Positions 20,717-30,957 of a stretch of DNA of 47,404 bases are shown one piece after another. A model generated the notes under the pieces. That model had not been told where the DNA came from. It saw nothing but the letters and a program-made list of their open reading frames with translations, and did not search any database. This DNA comes from an uncultured Tenacibaculum sp. Lineage in GTDB: Bacteria > Bacteroidota > Bacteroidia > Flavobacteriales > Flavobacteriaceae. The translations under genes and the position numbers were made by a program. The stretch is taken from assembly GCA_938041625.1 (NCBI GenBank), contig CALISK010000159.1, forward strand, positions 1 through 47,404, given 5' to 3'. Position 1 is the first letter of the stretch; each line of letters starts with the position of its first letter.

Positions 20717-21055
20717 ATGAAAAAAATCGAAGCGATTATACGAAAATCTAAATTTCGAGAAGTAAAAAATGCATTACATGAAGTGGGAGTCAATTTTTTT
20801 TCTTATTGGGATGTAACGGGGTTAGGAAATGAAAAAAAAGGACATGTATATAGAGGTGTTTCTTATAGTACAAGTGATATTCAAAGAAGATATTTATCTA
20901 TAGTGGTAAATGACAGTTTTGAAGAAATTACAATAGAAACAATTTTAAAAGCAGCATCTACAGGCGAAGTAGGAGACGGAAAAATATTTGTAAGTGATAT
21001 ACAAGACGCTTATAGAATAAGGACAGGCGAAAAAGGAGGAGATACATTAAACTAA
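20717..21055 (+). CDS. P-II family nitrogen regulator
   Basis: MKKIEAIIRKSKFREVKNALHEVGV..YRGVSY..AASTGEVGDGKIFVSDIQDAYRIRTGEKGGDTLN; ATG at 20717 rather than the upstream ORF start. Confidence 0.93.
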   Translation: MKKIEAIIRKSKFREVKNALHEVGVNFFSYWDVTGLGNEKKGHVYRGVSYSTSDIQRRYLSIVVNDSFEEITIETILKAASTGEVGDGKIFVSDIQDAYRIRTGEKGGDTLN

Positions 21056-21071
21056 CAAGAGAAGAACTATT

Positions 21072-22307
21072 ATGGAATTAACAACAAATAATGTATGGAT
21101 GATGATCTGTACAGCACTCGTTTTCTTTATGCATTTAGGATTTGCTTTTTTAGAAATCGGTTTAACAAGGCAAAAAAACACTTTAAATATTTTATTTAAA
21201 AATATTTTTATAATAACAACCGGGCTTTTATTATACGCCGCTTTTGGTTTCAATCTAATGTATCCAGGTTTTGCTAAAGATGCTACAGGAATTTTTGGTT
21301 TTGCAGGGTTTGGTTTGCAACCACCTATGGTAGATAAAGTATTAGATTTAACTTATAACGCAGGATATACCTATTGGACAGATTTCTTGTTTCAAGGAAT
21401 GTTTGCCGCAACAGCAGCTACTATAGTTTCTGGTGCTGTAGCAGAGCGAATGAAGATTTTACCTTTCATGATTTTTACAGTAATTTATGTAGGTTTTGTA
21501 TACCCAATTGCTGGTTCATGGAGATGGGGAGAAGGTTTTTTATATAAATTAGAAACCCCTTTTTATGATTTTGCAGGATCAACTTTAGTACATTCTGTAG
21601 GAGGTTGGGCAGCTTTAGTAGCAGTTTGGTTATTAGGAGCTAGAATAGGGAAATTTAAAGATGGAAAAGCACAAGCTATTCCTGGTCATAATATTCCATT
21701 AGCAACAGCAGGAGTGTTAATTCTTTGGTTAGGGTGGTTCGGGTTTAACGGCGGATCTGTTTTATCTGCTGATCCAGCGGGAACCTCGCTAACATTGGTG
21801 ACTACATGTTTAGCAGCAGCAGCTGGAGGAGTTGTTTCAGCAATTTTTTCAACCATTCTATATAAAAATTTAGATTTAACAATGTTTTTAAACGGAATTT
21901 TAGGAGGACTAGTAGCTATAACAGCTGGAGCTGATCAAATGACTCCAATGAATGCAATTATTGTTGGAGGTATTGGAGGGGTTCTTATTGTATTAGCAGT
22001 AAGTTTAGTTGATAAAATAAAGTTAGATGACCCTGTAGGAGCTATAGCGGTTCATTTAATATGTGGAATATGGGGAACACTTGCAGTGGGAATTTTTGGA
22101 AAATTAGCAAGTGGAGCACAATTCATAAGTCAATTAATAGGAGTTGCCTCTTACGCAGCTTTTTGTATTGCAACTTCATTTATAATCATATTTACTTTAA
22201 AGAAAACAATGGGAATAAGAGTGACTGAAAAAGAAGAAATAGAAGGTTTAGATGCCCATGAACATGGAATGTCTGCATATTCAGATTTTAGATTGAATGA
22301 GCATTAA
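21072..22307 (+). CDS. amt: Ammonium transporter
   Basis: GFAFLEIGLTRQKN, GSTLVHSVGGWAALVA, GWFGFNGGS, HLICGIWGTLAVG; adjacent to PII. Confidence 0.95.
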   Translation: MELTTNNVWMMICTALVFFMHLGFAFLEIGLTRQKNTLNILFKNIFIITTGLLLYAAFGFNLMYPGFAKDATGIFGFAGFGLQPPMVDKVLDLTYNAGYTYWTDFLFQGMFAATAATIVSGAVAERMKILPFMIFTVIYVGFVYPIAGSWRWGEGFLYKLETPFYDFAGSTLVHSVGGWAALVAVWLLGARIGKFKDGKAQAIPGHNIPLATAGVLILWLGWFGFNGGSVLSADPAGTSLTLVTTCLAAAAGGVVSAIFSTILYKNLDLTMFLNGILGGLVAITAGADQMTPMNAIIVGGIGGVLIVLAVSLVDKIKLDDPVGAIAVHLICGIWGTLAVGIFGKLASGAQFISQLIGVASYAAFCIATSFIIIFTLKKTMGIRVTEKEEIEGLDAHEHGMSAYSDFRLNEH

Positions 22308-22324
22308 CAATTCTAATTTATTCA

Positions 22325-22361
22325 AAAAAAAGCTTGTATTATTTTAATACAAGCTTTTTTA
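22325..22361 (+). terminator. Intrinsic terminator after amt
   Basis: aaaaaagcttgtatta..taatacaagctttttta. Confidence 0.8.
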
Positions 22362-22517
22362 TAGAATATGAAAACATCAATTTTGAAGCTTTTTTTTAAG
22401 ATTATAGAATTTTACTAAGTCGAATTTTATTAATTAAATAAAAGTGATTATAAAAAACATAAATAACTGTTTTTCAGTTTTTTATTTTACTATTTTAGAA
22501 ATGAAAACACAATAATT

Positions 22518-25500
22518 ATGCAAGATCAAGGACTTTATTTAAATCAGTTTGAGACTGCCAATTGCGGGGCAGGTTTCATTTGTAATTTAAAAGGAGAAAA
22601 ATCGAATGAAATTATACATAATGCACTAGAAATACTAGTGAAGTTAGAACATCGTGGTGCGGTAAGTTCTGATGGAAGAACTGGTGATGGTGCTGGTATT
22701 TTAATAGATGTACCTCATGATTTTTTTAAGAGAGTTTGTCATTTTAGTTTGCCAGCTCAAAAAGAATATGCGGTAGGGATGGTTTTTTTACCTAAAAGTA
22801 TTAATCAAACAAATTATTGTGTTCAAGTTTTTGAAGAAGAAATAATAAAACAAGGTTTAGAAATTATTGGATGGAGAGATGTGCCTGTAGATACTTCTTG
22901 TGTAGGAGAAATAGCCGCAAAATCACAACCAAAAACAAAGTAAATATTTGTAACTAAAGGAAACGAAGAGTTAACAGAATTACAATTTAATGCAAAGCTT
23001 TTTGCAGCTAGAAAAATAGCAGAGCATATCATCTCAAAATCAAAATTATCACAAAGTAATTACTTTTATCTATCCAGTTTTTCAACGACAACATTAATTT
23101 ATAAAGGATTATTAGTTCCAGAAGATATTGGAAGATATTACACCGATTTAAAAGCACCAGATTTAGTAACTAAACTAGCATTGGTACATCAACGTTTTTC
23201 GACAAATACATTTCCTTCTTGGGATTTAGCACAACCTTTTCGCTACATGTGTCACAATGGAGAAATTAATACACTTCGAGGAAACGTTAGTAGAATGCGT
23301 GCTAGAGAAGAATTAATGAAAAGCGATTTATTTGGAGAGGATATTAAAAAATTATTTCCAATAGTACGAGAAGGGAAATCAGACTCTGCTTCTATGGATT
23401 TAGTGGTAGAATTATTATTAATGACAGGTAGATCTTTACCAGAAGTAATGCTAATGATGGTTCCTGAAGCATGGGAGAAACACCAAACAATGTCTGAAGA
23501 CAAAAAAGCTTTCTATGAATACAATTCATGTATTATGGAGCCGTGGGATGGTCCAGCTTCAATTCCTTTTACAGATGGTAATTATATTGGTGCATTGTTA
23601 GATAGAAACGGATTAAGGCCTTCAAGATATACAGTAACAAAAGATGGGTTTGTAATCATGTCTTCTGAAATTGGAGTCGTAAAAGTAGCACCAGAAAATG
23701 TAGAAAAACACGGACGGTTAGAACCAGGGAAAATGTTCTTGGTAGATATGAATGCAGGAAGAATTATTGAAGACGAGGAAATTAAAACAGAAATAGTATC
23801 AAAGCATCCTTATAAAAACTGGGTAAAAGAGCATACATTACCATTGGCAGAGGTTCCATACACAAACAATATGTGTCCGATAGAGCCTACAAAATATGCT
23901 GTAAGATTACGTGCATTTGGGTATACTTTAGAAGATATTTCTACAGTAATTAATCCAATGGCTATAAAAAGTAAAGAAGCTTTAGGTTCTATGGGAATAG
24001 ACACTCCTTTAGCAGTATTATCAGACAAACCACAACTGTTATATAATTATTTTAAACAATTATTTGCCCAAGTAACCAATCCGCCATTAGACGGAATTAG
24101 AGAAGAAATTATAACAGACATTAGTTTAGCTATTGGAGGAGATCGTAATATTTTTGACATTATACCAGAACAAGCAAAAAAATTACGAATTCAAAATCCA
24201 GTTATCTCAAATGATGATTTAGATAAGATAAAAAACATAGAACACTCAGATTTTAAAACAGTTTCTATACCTATTTTATATCCAATATCTAGAGGAGTAA
24301 ATGGTTTAGAAAAAGCATTAGATGATGTTTTAACTCAGGTAGAAAAAGCAGTGTACGAAGGAGCAAATATTGTGATATTATCCGATCGAAATATAGACAA
24401 AGAAAATGCTCCAATTCCTGCTTTATTAGCATGTTCTTATGTGCATCATGCATTAAATAAAAAACAAAAAAGGTCGAAGTTTGGTATTGTATTAGAAACA
24501 GCAGAACCAAGAGAACCTCATCATTTTGCAACCTTATTTGGGTATGGAGCTAGTGCTATAAACCCATATTTGGTAAACGAAATTATCAGAGAACAAGTAA
24601 AGGAAGGAGTTATTAAAGATATTGATGCAGAAGAAGCAGTAAAAAACTTTAATAAGGCTATAGGAAAAGGAATTTTAAAAGTAATGAACAAGATAGGGAT
24701 ATCTACATTACATTCTTATAGAGCTTCACAAATTTTTGAAGCTTTAGGATTAAAGAAAGCATTTGTAAATAAATATTTTCCTGGTACACCTTCTAGAATT
24801 GGAGGAATCGGTTTAGTTGTTTTAGATAAAGATATTCAAAAAAGATTTGAAACTTCTTTTAAAATGGAAGCGCATAAAGATGCATTAGATTTAGAAATTG
24901 GAGGAGAATATAGATGGAGAAGAAATGGAGAAAAACACATGTTTAATCCAACCACAGTCTCTAAATTACAGCAAGCAGTAAGAGCAAAAAGTAAAGACAG
25001 TTATGCTATTTATGCTGAAGAAATAAACAATCAAAGCAAAAATTTAATGACGCTTAGAGGACTGTTTGAGTTTAATAATTTAGATCCAATTCCTTTAGAA
25101 GAGGTAGAGCCTTGGACAGAAATTGTAAAAAGATTTAAAACAGGAGCAATGTCTTATGGATCGATTAGCCAAGAGGCTCATGAGAATTTGGCAATTGCAA
25201 TGAATCGAATTGGAGGTAAAAGTAACTCTGGAGAAGGAGGAGAAGATAAAAAAAGATTTGAAAAAGAAGCAAATGGAGATTGGAAGAATAGCGCCATTAA
25301 GCAAGTGGCTTCTGGTAGATTTGGAGTTTCAAGTAATTATTTAACCAATGCGAAAGAAATTCAAATAAAAATGGCTCAAGGAGCTAAACCAGGAGAGGGA
25401 GGACAATTACCTGGAGAAAAGGTATTGCCTTGGATTGCAGAAGTGAGAAATTCAACACCTTATGTAGGGCTAATTTCTCCACCACCACATCACGATATTT

Positions 25501-27029
25501 ATTCTATTGAAGATTTAGCACAATTAATTTTTGATCTTAAAAATGCCAATAGAGAAGCACGAATTAATGTAAAACTAGTATCTAAAGCAGGAGTAGGAAC
25601 TATTGCTGCAGGTGTAGCAAAAGCAAAGGCAGATGTTATTTTAATTTCTGGTTTTGATGGAGGTACAGGAGCTTCTCCTTTAACTTCTTTAAAACATGCA
25701 GGTTTACCCTGGGAATTAGGAATAGCAGAAGCACAACAAACATTAACCTTAAATAATTTAAGAAGTCGTGTTGTTTTAGAATGTGACGGACAATTAAAAA
25801 CAGGTAGAGATGTAGCAATTGCTTGTTTATTAGGAGCAGAAGAATTTGGATTTGCGACAGCTCCTTTAGTAGCATCGGGTTGTATTATGATGCGTGCTTG
25901 TCATTTAAATACCTGTCCGGTAGGTATTGCAACACAAGATCCAGAATTGCGTAAAAACTTTAAAGGAACACCAGAACATGTTATTAATTTTATGTATTTC
26001 GTGGCAGAAGAATTAAGAACTATTATGGCAGAACTTGGATTTAGAACTGTTAAAGAAATGGTAGGTCAGGTTCAAAAAATAAATGTAAATCCGGCAATAG
26101 ATCATTACAAAGCAAAAGGAGTAGATATTTCATCTATTTTATATCAACCTAAAACAACATCAAATACAGTTTTATTTAATACAGAAAAGCAAAAGCATAA
26201 TTTAAATAATGTTTTAGATCATACCATTATTAGTGATGCAAAATCAGCAATCATTAGTAAAAAAGAAATGTCTTTGTCCTATGAAATCCAAAATACAGAT
26301 AGAGCAGTAGGTGCAATTATAAGTAATGAAATTTCTAAATTATATGGGGAAGAAGGATTACCAAGTAACACCTTGAATTTAACTTTTAAGGGGTCTGCAG
26401 GGCAAAGTTTTGGTGCTTTTGCAACCAAAGGACTTACATTAAAAGTAGAAGGAGAAACCAATGATTATTTAGGTAAAGGACTCTCTGGAGCAAAAATTAT
26501 TATTAAAAAACCAGCAGAAGCAACATTTAAAGCAGAAAACAATATTATTATAGGAAATGTATGTTTTTATGGAGCAACTAAAGGAGAAGCCTATATTAAC
26601 GGAATTGCAGGAGAGCGTTTTGCGGTTAGAAATTCTGGTATAACAACAGTTGTCGAAGGTGTAGGAGATCATGGTTGTGAATATATGACAGGAGGGAAAG
26701 TGATTGTTTTAGGAAAAACAGGAAGAAATTTTGCTGCAGGAATGAGTGGGGGAATTGCATATGTGTTAGATGAAGAAGGACATTTTAAAAATGATTTATG
26801 CAATCCAGAAATGGTAGATTTAGATGCTTTATCTAAAAAAGATTTTGAAGAACTAAAAAACCATATAACGCAACATTTAAAATATACAGAAAGTCAACTA
26901 GCAAAAGATATTTTAGAAAATTGGGAAGTAAAGAAAGAAGCATTTGTAAAAGTTTTTCCTAAAGATTATAAGAAAGCTTTGAAACGATTAGCAAGTGAAA
27001 CAAAAGTAAAAAAATTATTAACAGCATAA
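22518..27029 (+). pseudogene. gltB: Glutamate synthase large subunit interrupted by a single in-frame TAA (22941-22943)
   Basis: 22518-22943 and 22944-27029 are in the same frame. Translation across the junction, ..SQPKTK*IFVTKGNEELTELQFNAKLFAARKIAEH.., is continuous GltB sequence with no other stop. Confidence 0.85.
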
Positions 27030-27038
27030 TATTTAGAT

Positions 27039-28496
27039 ATGGGAAAATTAGGCGGATTTAAAGAGTTTAGTAGAGTAGATGAAGGAGCTATAGCTGTTAA
27101 AGAAAGAGTACAGAATTACAATGAATTTACAGTTGCTTTAAAAAATGAAGAATTAAAAAAACAAGCAGGTCGTTGTATGGATTGTGGTATACCATTTTGC
27201 CATAGTGGTTGCCCGTTAGGAAATTTGGTGCCAGATTTTAATGATATGGTGTATAAAGGAGAATGGAAAAAAGCAGCTGAAATTTTACATGCAACAAACA
27301 ATTTTCCAGAATTTACAGGAAGATTATGTCCAGCACCTTGTGAAAAATCATGTGTTTTAGGATTAATAAACGATCCTGTATCTATAGAAAATATTGAAAA
27401 AAATATTGTAGAACAAGCTTTTGAAAATAAATGGATTCAACCACAAATACCGAACAAAAGAACAGGGAAAATGGTAGCTGTTATTGGTTCAGGACCTGCT
27501 GGTTTAGCCGCTGCACAACAATTAAACAGAGCAGGACATATAGTAACTGTTTTTGAAAGAGATGATAAAGTTGGAGGGTTGTTACGTTACGGAATTCCTA
27601 ATTTTAAATTAGAAAAAGGAATTATAGATAGGCGAATTAAAATTTTAGAAAAGGAAGGAATTATTTTTAAAACAAGTGTACATGTTGGAGTTAATTATGA
27701 CATTAAAAATTTAGATTACTTTGATGCAATAGTATTATGTGGAGGAGCTACTAAAAAAAGAAGTTTGACTATAAATGGGATAGATAGTAAAGGAGTTGTA
27801 CAAGCAATGGACTTCTTAACACAACAAACTAAACAATTATTTAATTCACCTGTTGAAGGAGAGATTATTTCTGCAAAAGGGAAAAATGTAATTGTTATTG
27901 GAGGAGGAGATACAGGATCGGATTGTATAGGGACATCTAACAGACATGGAGCAAAATCTGTAACAAACTTTGAAATTATGCCGAAGCCTCCAAAAGATAG
28001 AAGTCAAGATACTCCTTGGCCATTTTGGCCTTTACAATTGAAAACAAGTTCTTCTCATGAAGAAGGAGTAGAAAGAAATTGGTTAATTAATACAAAGGAG
28101 TTTGTAACCAATGATAAAAATGAATTAATAGCTTTAAAGACTATAAATGTAGAATGGAAAAAGGTTCCAGGAGAGCGACCTCAGTTAATAGAAATAGAAG
28201 GAACAGAGAAAATTTGGCCTTGTGAATTAACGCTTTTAGCATTAGGTTTTACAGGACCAGAAACAACTTTAAGTGAGCAATTAGGAGTACAATTAAATGC
28301 ACGATCTAATTATAAAGCAAAGAACTACCAAACCAATGTTCCTCATGTTTTTACAGCAGGGGATATGCGAAGAGGACAATCATTAATTGTTTGGGCAATT
28401 TCTGAAGGAAGAGAAGCTGCAAAATCAGTAGACACTTACTTAATGAGTACTTCTTATTTACAGTCTAAAGGAAAAGGAGATTTACCATCTGTTTAA
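27039..28496 (+). CDS. gltD: Glutamate synthase small subunit
   Basis: RCMDCGIPFCHSGCPLGN, GRLCPAPCEKSCVLG, VIGSGPAGLAAAQQLN, VIGGGDTGSDCIGT. Confidence 0.96.
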   Translation: MGKLGGFKEFSRVDEGAIAVKERVQNYNEFTVALKNEELKKQAGRCMDCGIPFCHSGCPLGNLVPDFNDMVYKGEWKKAAEILHATNNFPEFTGRLCPAPCEKSCVLGLINDPVSIENIEKNIVEQAFENKWIQPQIPNKRTGKMVAVIGSGPAGLAAAQQLNRAGHIVTVFERDDKVGGLLRYGIPNFKLEKGIIDRRIKILEKEGIIFKTSVHVGVNYDIKNLDYFDAIVLCGGATKKRSLTINGIDSKGVVQAMDFLTQQTKQLFNSPVEGEIISAKGKNVIVIGGGDTGSDCIGTSNRHGAKSVTNFEIMPKPPKDRSQDTPWPFWPLQLKTSSSHEEGVERNWLINTKEFVTNDKNELIALKTINVEWKKVPGERPQLIEIEGTEKIWPCELTLLALGFTGPETTLSEQLGVQLNARSNYKAKNYQTNVPHVFTAGDMRRGQSLIVWAISEGREAAKSVDTYLMSTSYLQSKGKGDLPSV

Positions 28497-28702
28497 TATT
28501 TTTTAAGGTCAGTAGTTACTTATCTACTTTTCTTATTTAAAATCCAAAGCAGTCGAGGTTTATTTACATTTCAAAATAGTTTTAAATTGTAAAAAAACGA
28601 ATTAATATTCTTTGTTTATGTTTGATTATAAGGGAAGTTAATAGCGCTTTTAAAGATACTTTTGTGAAAATCTGTGTTAAACCAATGACAGATATAAAAT
28701 AA

Positions 28703-28737
28703 AAAGCCTGTCTGAAAATTATTTTCAGACAGGCTTT
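28703..28737. terminator. 17-bp perfect hairpin, likely terminator (T-rich side on the minus strand)
   Basis: aaagcctgtctgaaaat-t-attttcagacaggcttt; the minus strand continues tttttatttta. Confidence 0.6.
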
Positions 28738-28954
28738 ATGATTTGTCTTTTTGTGAAATTATTAAGTTGTTGTAGTTTTAAAATGTATCGATTTTTAGAA
28801 ATAGTTGTAATATCAATAAATGATACTTTACTTTTCCTTATGACTTCCTGTTTCATGCTGATCAACTTAAATAAGGCTCTTGATTATACTGGCTCATACT
28901 TGGTATTTCAGTGATAACTTGATCTTGATGAAACTCGACTGAGATAAGTAAATA

Positions 28955-29374
28955 TTAGTTATAACCAGAATAGCATCCTTGAGTAATTATATCTGTAACA
29001 GAGGATGGTCCGGAAGAAGTCATTGCTTCAACTCTAAGAACACCTCCATTACAACCAAAAGCAAGTGTTACAAAAGAAGTGTAAGAAGTATAAATTAAAG
29101 TTCCATTCTTATAAAATTTATATGGAGCAGTGCCGCCCTGAACATTAACATCTAGCTGACCATGAGGTCCAACACCCTTCCATGTCATGGATATTGAGGA
29201 GTTCACTCTAAATATTTCTGTCAGTTCAATATCGTTATTTAATGTCACTTTTACTTCTTGTGCATTAGCACTATTGGAATAAATACTAGGATTGATAGGA
29301 TGTGATGTTCCAGACATCTGTCCAAATATCCAATGTGAGTTAAATATTAATGAAAGTAAAATAAGTTTTTCCAT
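28955..29374 (-). CDS. Small secreted hypothetical protein with SprB-repeat-like segment
   Basis: Signal peptide-like N-terminus MEKLILLSLIFNSHWIFGQ; VNVQGGTAPYKFYKNGTLI resembles SprB/Ig-like repeats. Confidence 0.55.
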   Translation of the reverse strand: MEKLILLSLIFNSHWIFGQMSGTSHPINPSIYSNSANAQEVKVTLNNDIELTEIFRVNSSISMTWKGVGPHGQLDVNVQGGTAPYKFYKNGTLIYTSYTSFVTLAFGCNGGVLRVEAMTSSGPSSVTDIITQGCYSGYN

Positions 29375-29498
29375 AATTGGGTTGATTTTAGTGAAAATTG
29401 TTTAAAGTAATTGTATAGAAGGTATATCTTTTATATTTTAAGTAAAAATATGATTTTACTTTGTAAAGTACTAATATAAAGTATTTTGTGTTTATTTT

Positions 29499-29544
29499 AA
29501 GATTGCAGTAATGTATTGTTTTAACAATATGCTACTGTAATCTT
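29499..29544. repeat. Long imperfect hairpin upstream of the ilv leader
   Basis: aagattgcagtaatgtattgtt / aacaatatgctactgtaatctt pairs at 21 of 22 positions (including G-U). Confidence 0.6.
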
Positions 29545-29654
29545 TATAAGCTCTAAATGAATTTTTTTAGTTACCGTTTTATATAACAATAATTATTTTT
29601 TAATAAAAAAAATTAGGATTATTAAAAAATAATTACAAATATTTGCAGTATCAG

Positions 29655-29717
29655 ATGAAAAAACAAATTTTAAATATCATTTCTATTATTGTCATTGTGA
29701 TTATTTCACAAGGATAA
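29655..29717 (+). CDS. ilv leader peptide 1: MKKQILNIISIIVIVIISQG
   Basis: 20-aa ORF with 8 Ile, 2 Val and 1 Leu; followed by an intrinsic terminator and then ilvE-D-B-N-C-A. Confidence 0.75.
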   Translation: MKKQILNIISIIVIVIISQG

Positions 29718-29760
29718 GGAAGGGTATATTAAAAATAAAAAATATAATAAAAGGCTTCCT
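29717..29760 (+). promoter_or_regulatory. Candidate antiterminator pairing of attenuator 1
   Basis: aggaag (29717-29722, at the leader stop TAA) pairs with cttcct (29755-29760) in the 5' terminator arm. Confidence 0.5.
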
Positions 29761-29782
29761 AAAATTTAGGAAGCCTTTTTTA
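29749..29782 (+). terminator. Attenuator terminator 1
   Basis: aaaaggcttcct..aggaagcctttttt. Confidence 0.85.
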
Positions 29783-29793
29783 GTTTACAAAAC

Positions 29794-29856
29794 ATGAATA
29801 ACATAACAACTATTATCGTAATTATTATTGTCATTATTAGCTCACCACCGAGTTGA
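29794..29856 (+). CDS. ilv leader peptide 2: MNNITTIIVIIIVIISSPPS
   Basis: 20-aa ORF with 8 Ile, 2 Val and 2 Thr; resembles enterobacterial ilv leader peptides; followed by terminator 2. Confidence 0.8.
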   Translation: MNNITTIIVIIIVIISSPPS

Positions 29857-29894
29857 TACAGTAGATAATTACCTTATTTAAAAGCCTGTATCAA
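29853..29894 (+). promoter_or_regulatory. Candidate antiterminator pairing of attenuator 2
   Basis: ttgatacag (29853-29861, spanning the leader stop TGA) is the exact reverse complement of ctgtatcaa (29886-29894) in the 5' terminator arm. Confidence 0.65.
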
Positions 29895-29917
29895 GATATT
29901 GATACAGGCTTTTTTTA
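29880..29917 (+). terminator. Attenuator terminator 2
   Basis: aaaagcctgtatcaa-gata-ttgatacaggcttttttta. Confidence 0.88.
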
Positions 29918-30068
29918 TGCTAGTGAATGTTATATTTAAAAGAGGTTAAGGTGTTGATAATGATTTCATTAGATTGTTTTTTGTTGATCTGAAAATCATT
30001 GAGTTAAGAATAGTTTATAAAAATAAAAAAAGGAATAAAATAATTTAGAATCATAAAAGCAGCTAAAA

Positions 30069-30956
30069 ATGTATTTCAACGAACAAAGTGTAGTTTTTTA
30101 TAACGGGAAATTTATTAAAGCAAAAGAAGCAACAGCAAATGTATACAGTCAAAGTTTACATTATGGGAATGGTGTTTTTGAAGGTATAAGAGCTTATAAT
30201 ACAGAAAATGGAACCAAAGTTTTTAAATCTTTAGAACATTATAAAAGGTTAAAATTAGGGGCTGAAGTAATGAATATTCAATTTGATTATTCAGAAGAGG
30301 AATTAACTAAAATTACATATGAGTTATTAAAACGTAATGGGTTAAAAGATGCTTATATACGTCCATTAATAACAACAGGAGCAGATATGAGTTTGTTAAC
30401 CTCATCAGAAACCAACTTTATAATCCAGTGTTGGGAATGGGGAAAGTATATGGGGGATAAATTACTTCGAGTTAAAACATCTAGTTTTCAACGTCCAAAC
30501 CCTAATTCATGTTTTGTAGAAACAAAAATTACAGGGCATTATGTAAATTCAATTTTGTCTACAAATGAGGCAAAAAAAGAAGGATATGATGAGGCTCTGT
30601 TATTAGATATGAACGGTAATGTAGCAGAATGTTCTGGAGCTAATGTTTTTATGCAAAAGGATGGGAAATTATTTACACCACCAAGAGGACATATTATGGC
30701 AGGAATAACAAGAGCAACAGTAATAGAGCTATGTGAAGAAGAAGGAATTCCAGTAGAAGAGAAGCATTTCACTTTAGAAGAGTTAAAACAAGCTGATGCC
30801 TGTTTTTTTACAGGAACAGCAGCAGAAGTAGTTGGATTAGAATCATTAGATGATTATAATTTTCCATTGCGTTGGGAAGCATCTTATGGGTATCAACTAA
30901 TGAAATTATATAAAGAAGAAGTTTTAGAATTAAGAACAAAAGCGAAAGCAGTTTAA
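30069..30956 (+). CDS. ilvE: Branched-chain amino acid aminotransferase
   Basis: [68 protein letters not shown]. Confidence 0.95.
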   Translation: MYFNEQSVVFYNGKFIKAKEATANVYSQSLHYGNGVFEGIRAYNTENGTKVFKSLEHYKRLKLGAEVMNIQFDYSEEELTKITYELLKRNGLKDAYIRPLITTGADMSLLTSSETNFIIQCWEWGKYMGDKLLRVKTSSFQRPNPNSCFVETKITGHYVNSILSTNEAKKEGYDEALLLDMNGNVAECSGANVFMQKDGKLFTPPRGHIMAGITRATVIELCEEEGIPVEEKHFTLEELKQADACFFTGTAAEVVGLESLDDYNFPLRWEASYGYQLMKLYKEEVLELRTKAKAV

Positions 30957-30957
30957 G

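Noticed and set aside
22518-22943. Separate 141-aa glutamine amidotransferase gene
   Set aside because: It is in frame and sequence-continuous with the downstream 1282-aa ORF; one nonsense codon is the simpler explanation.
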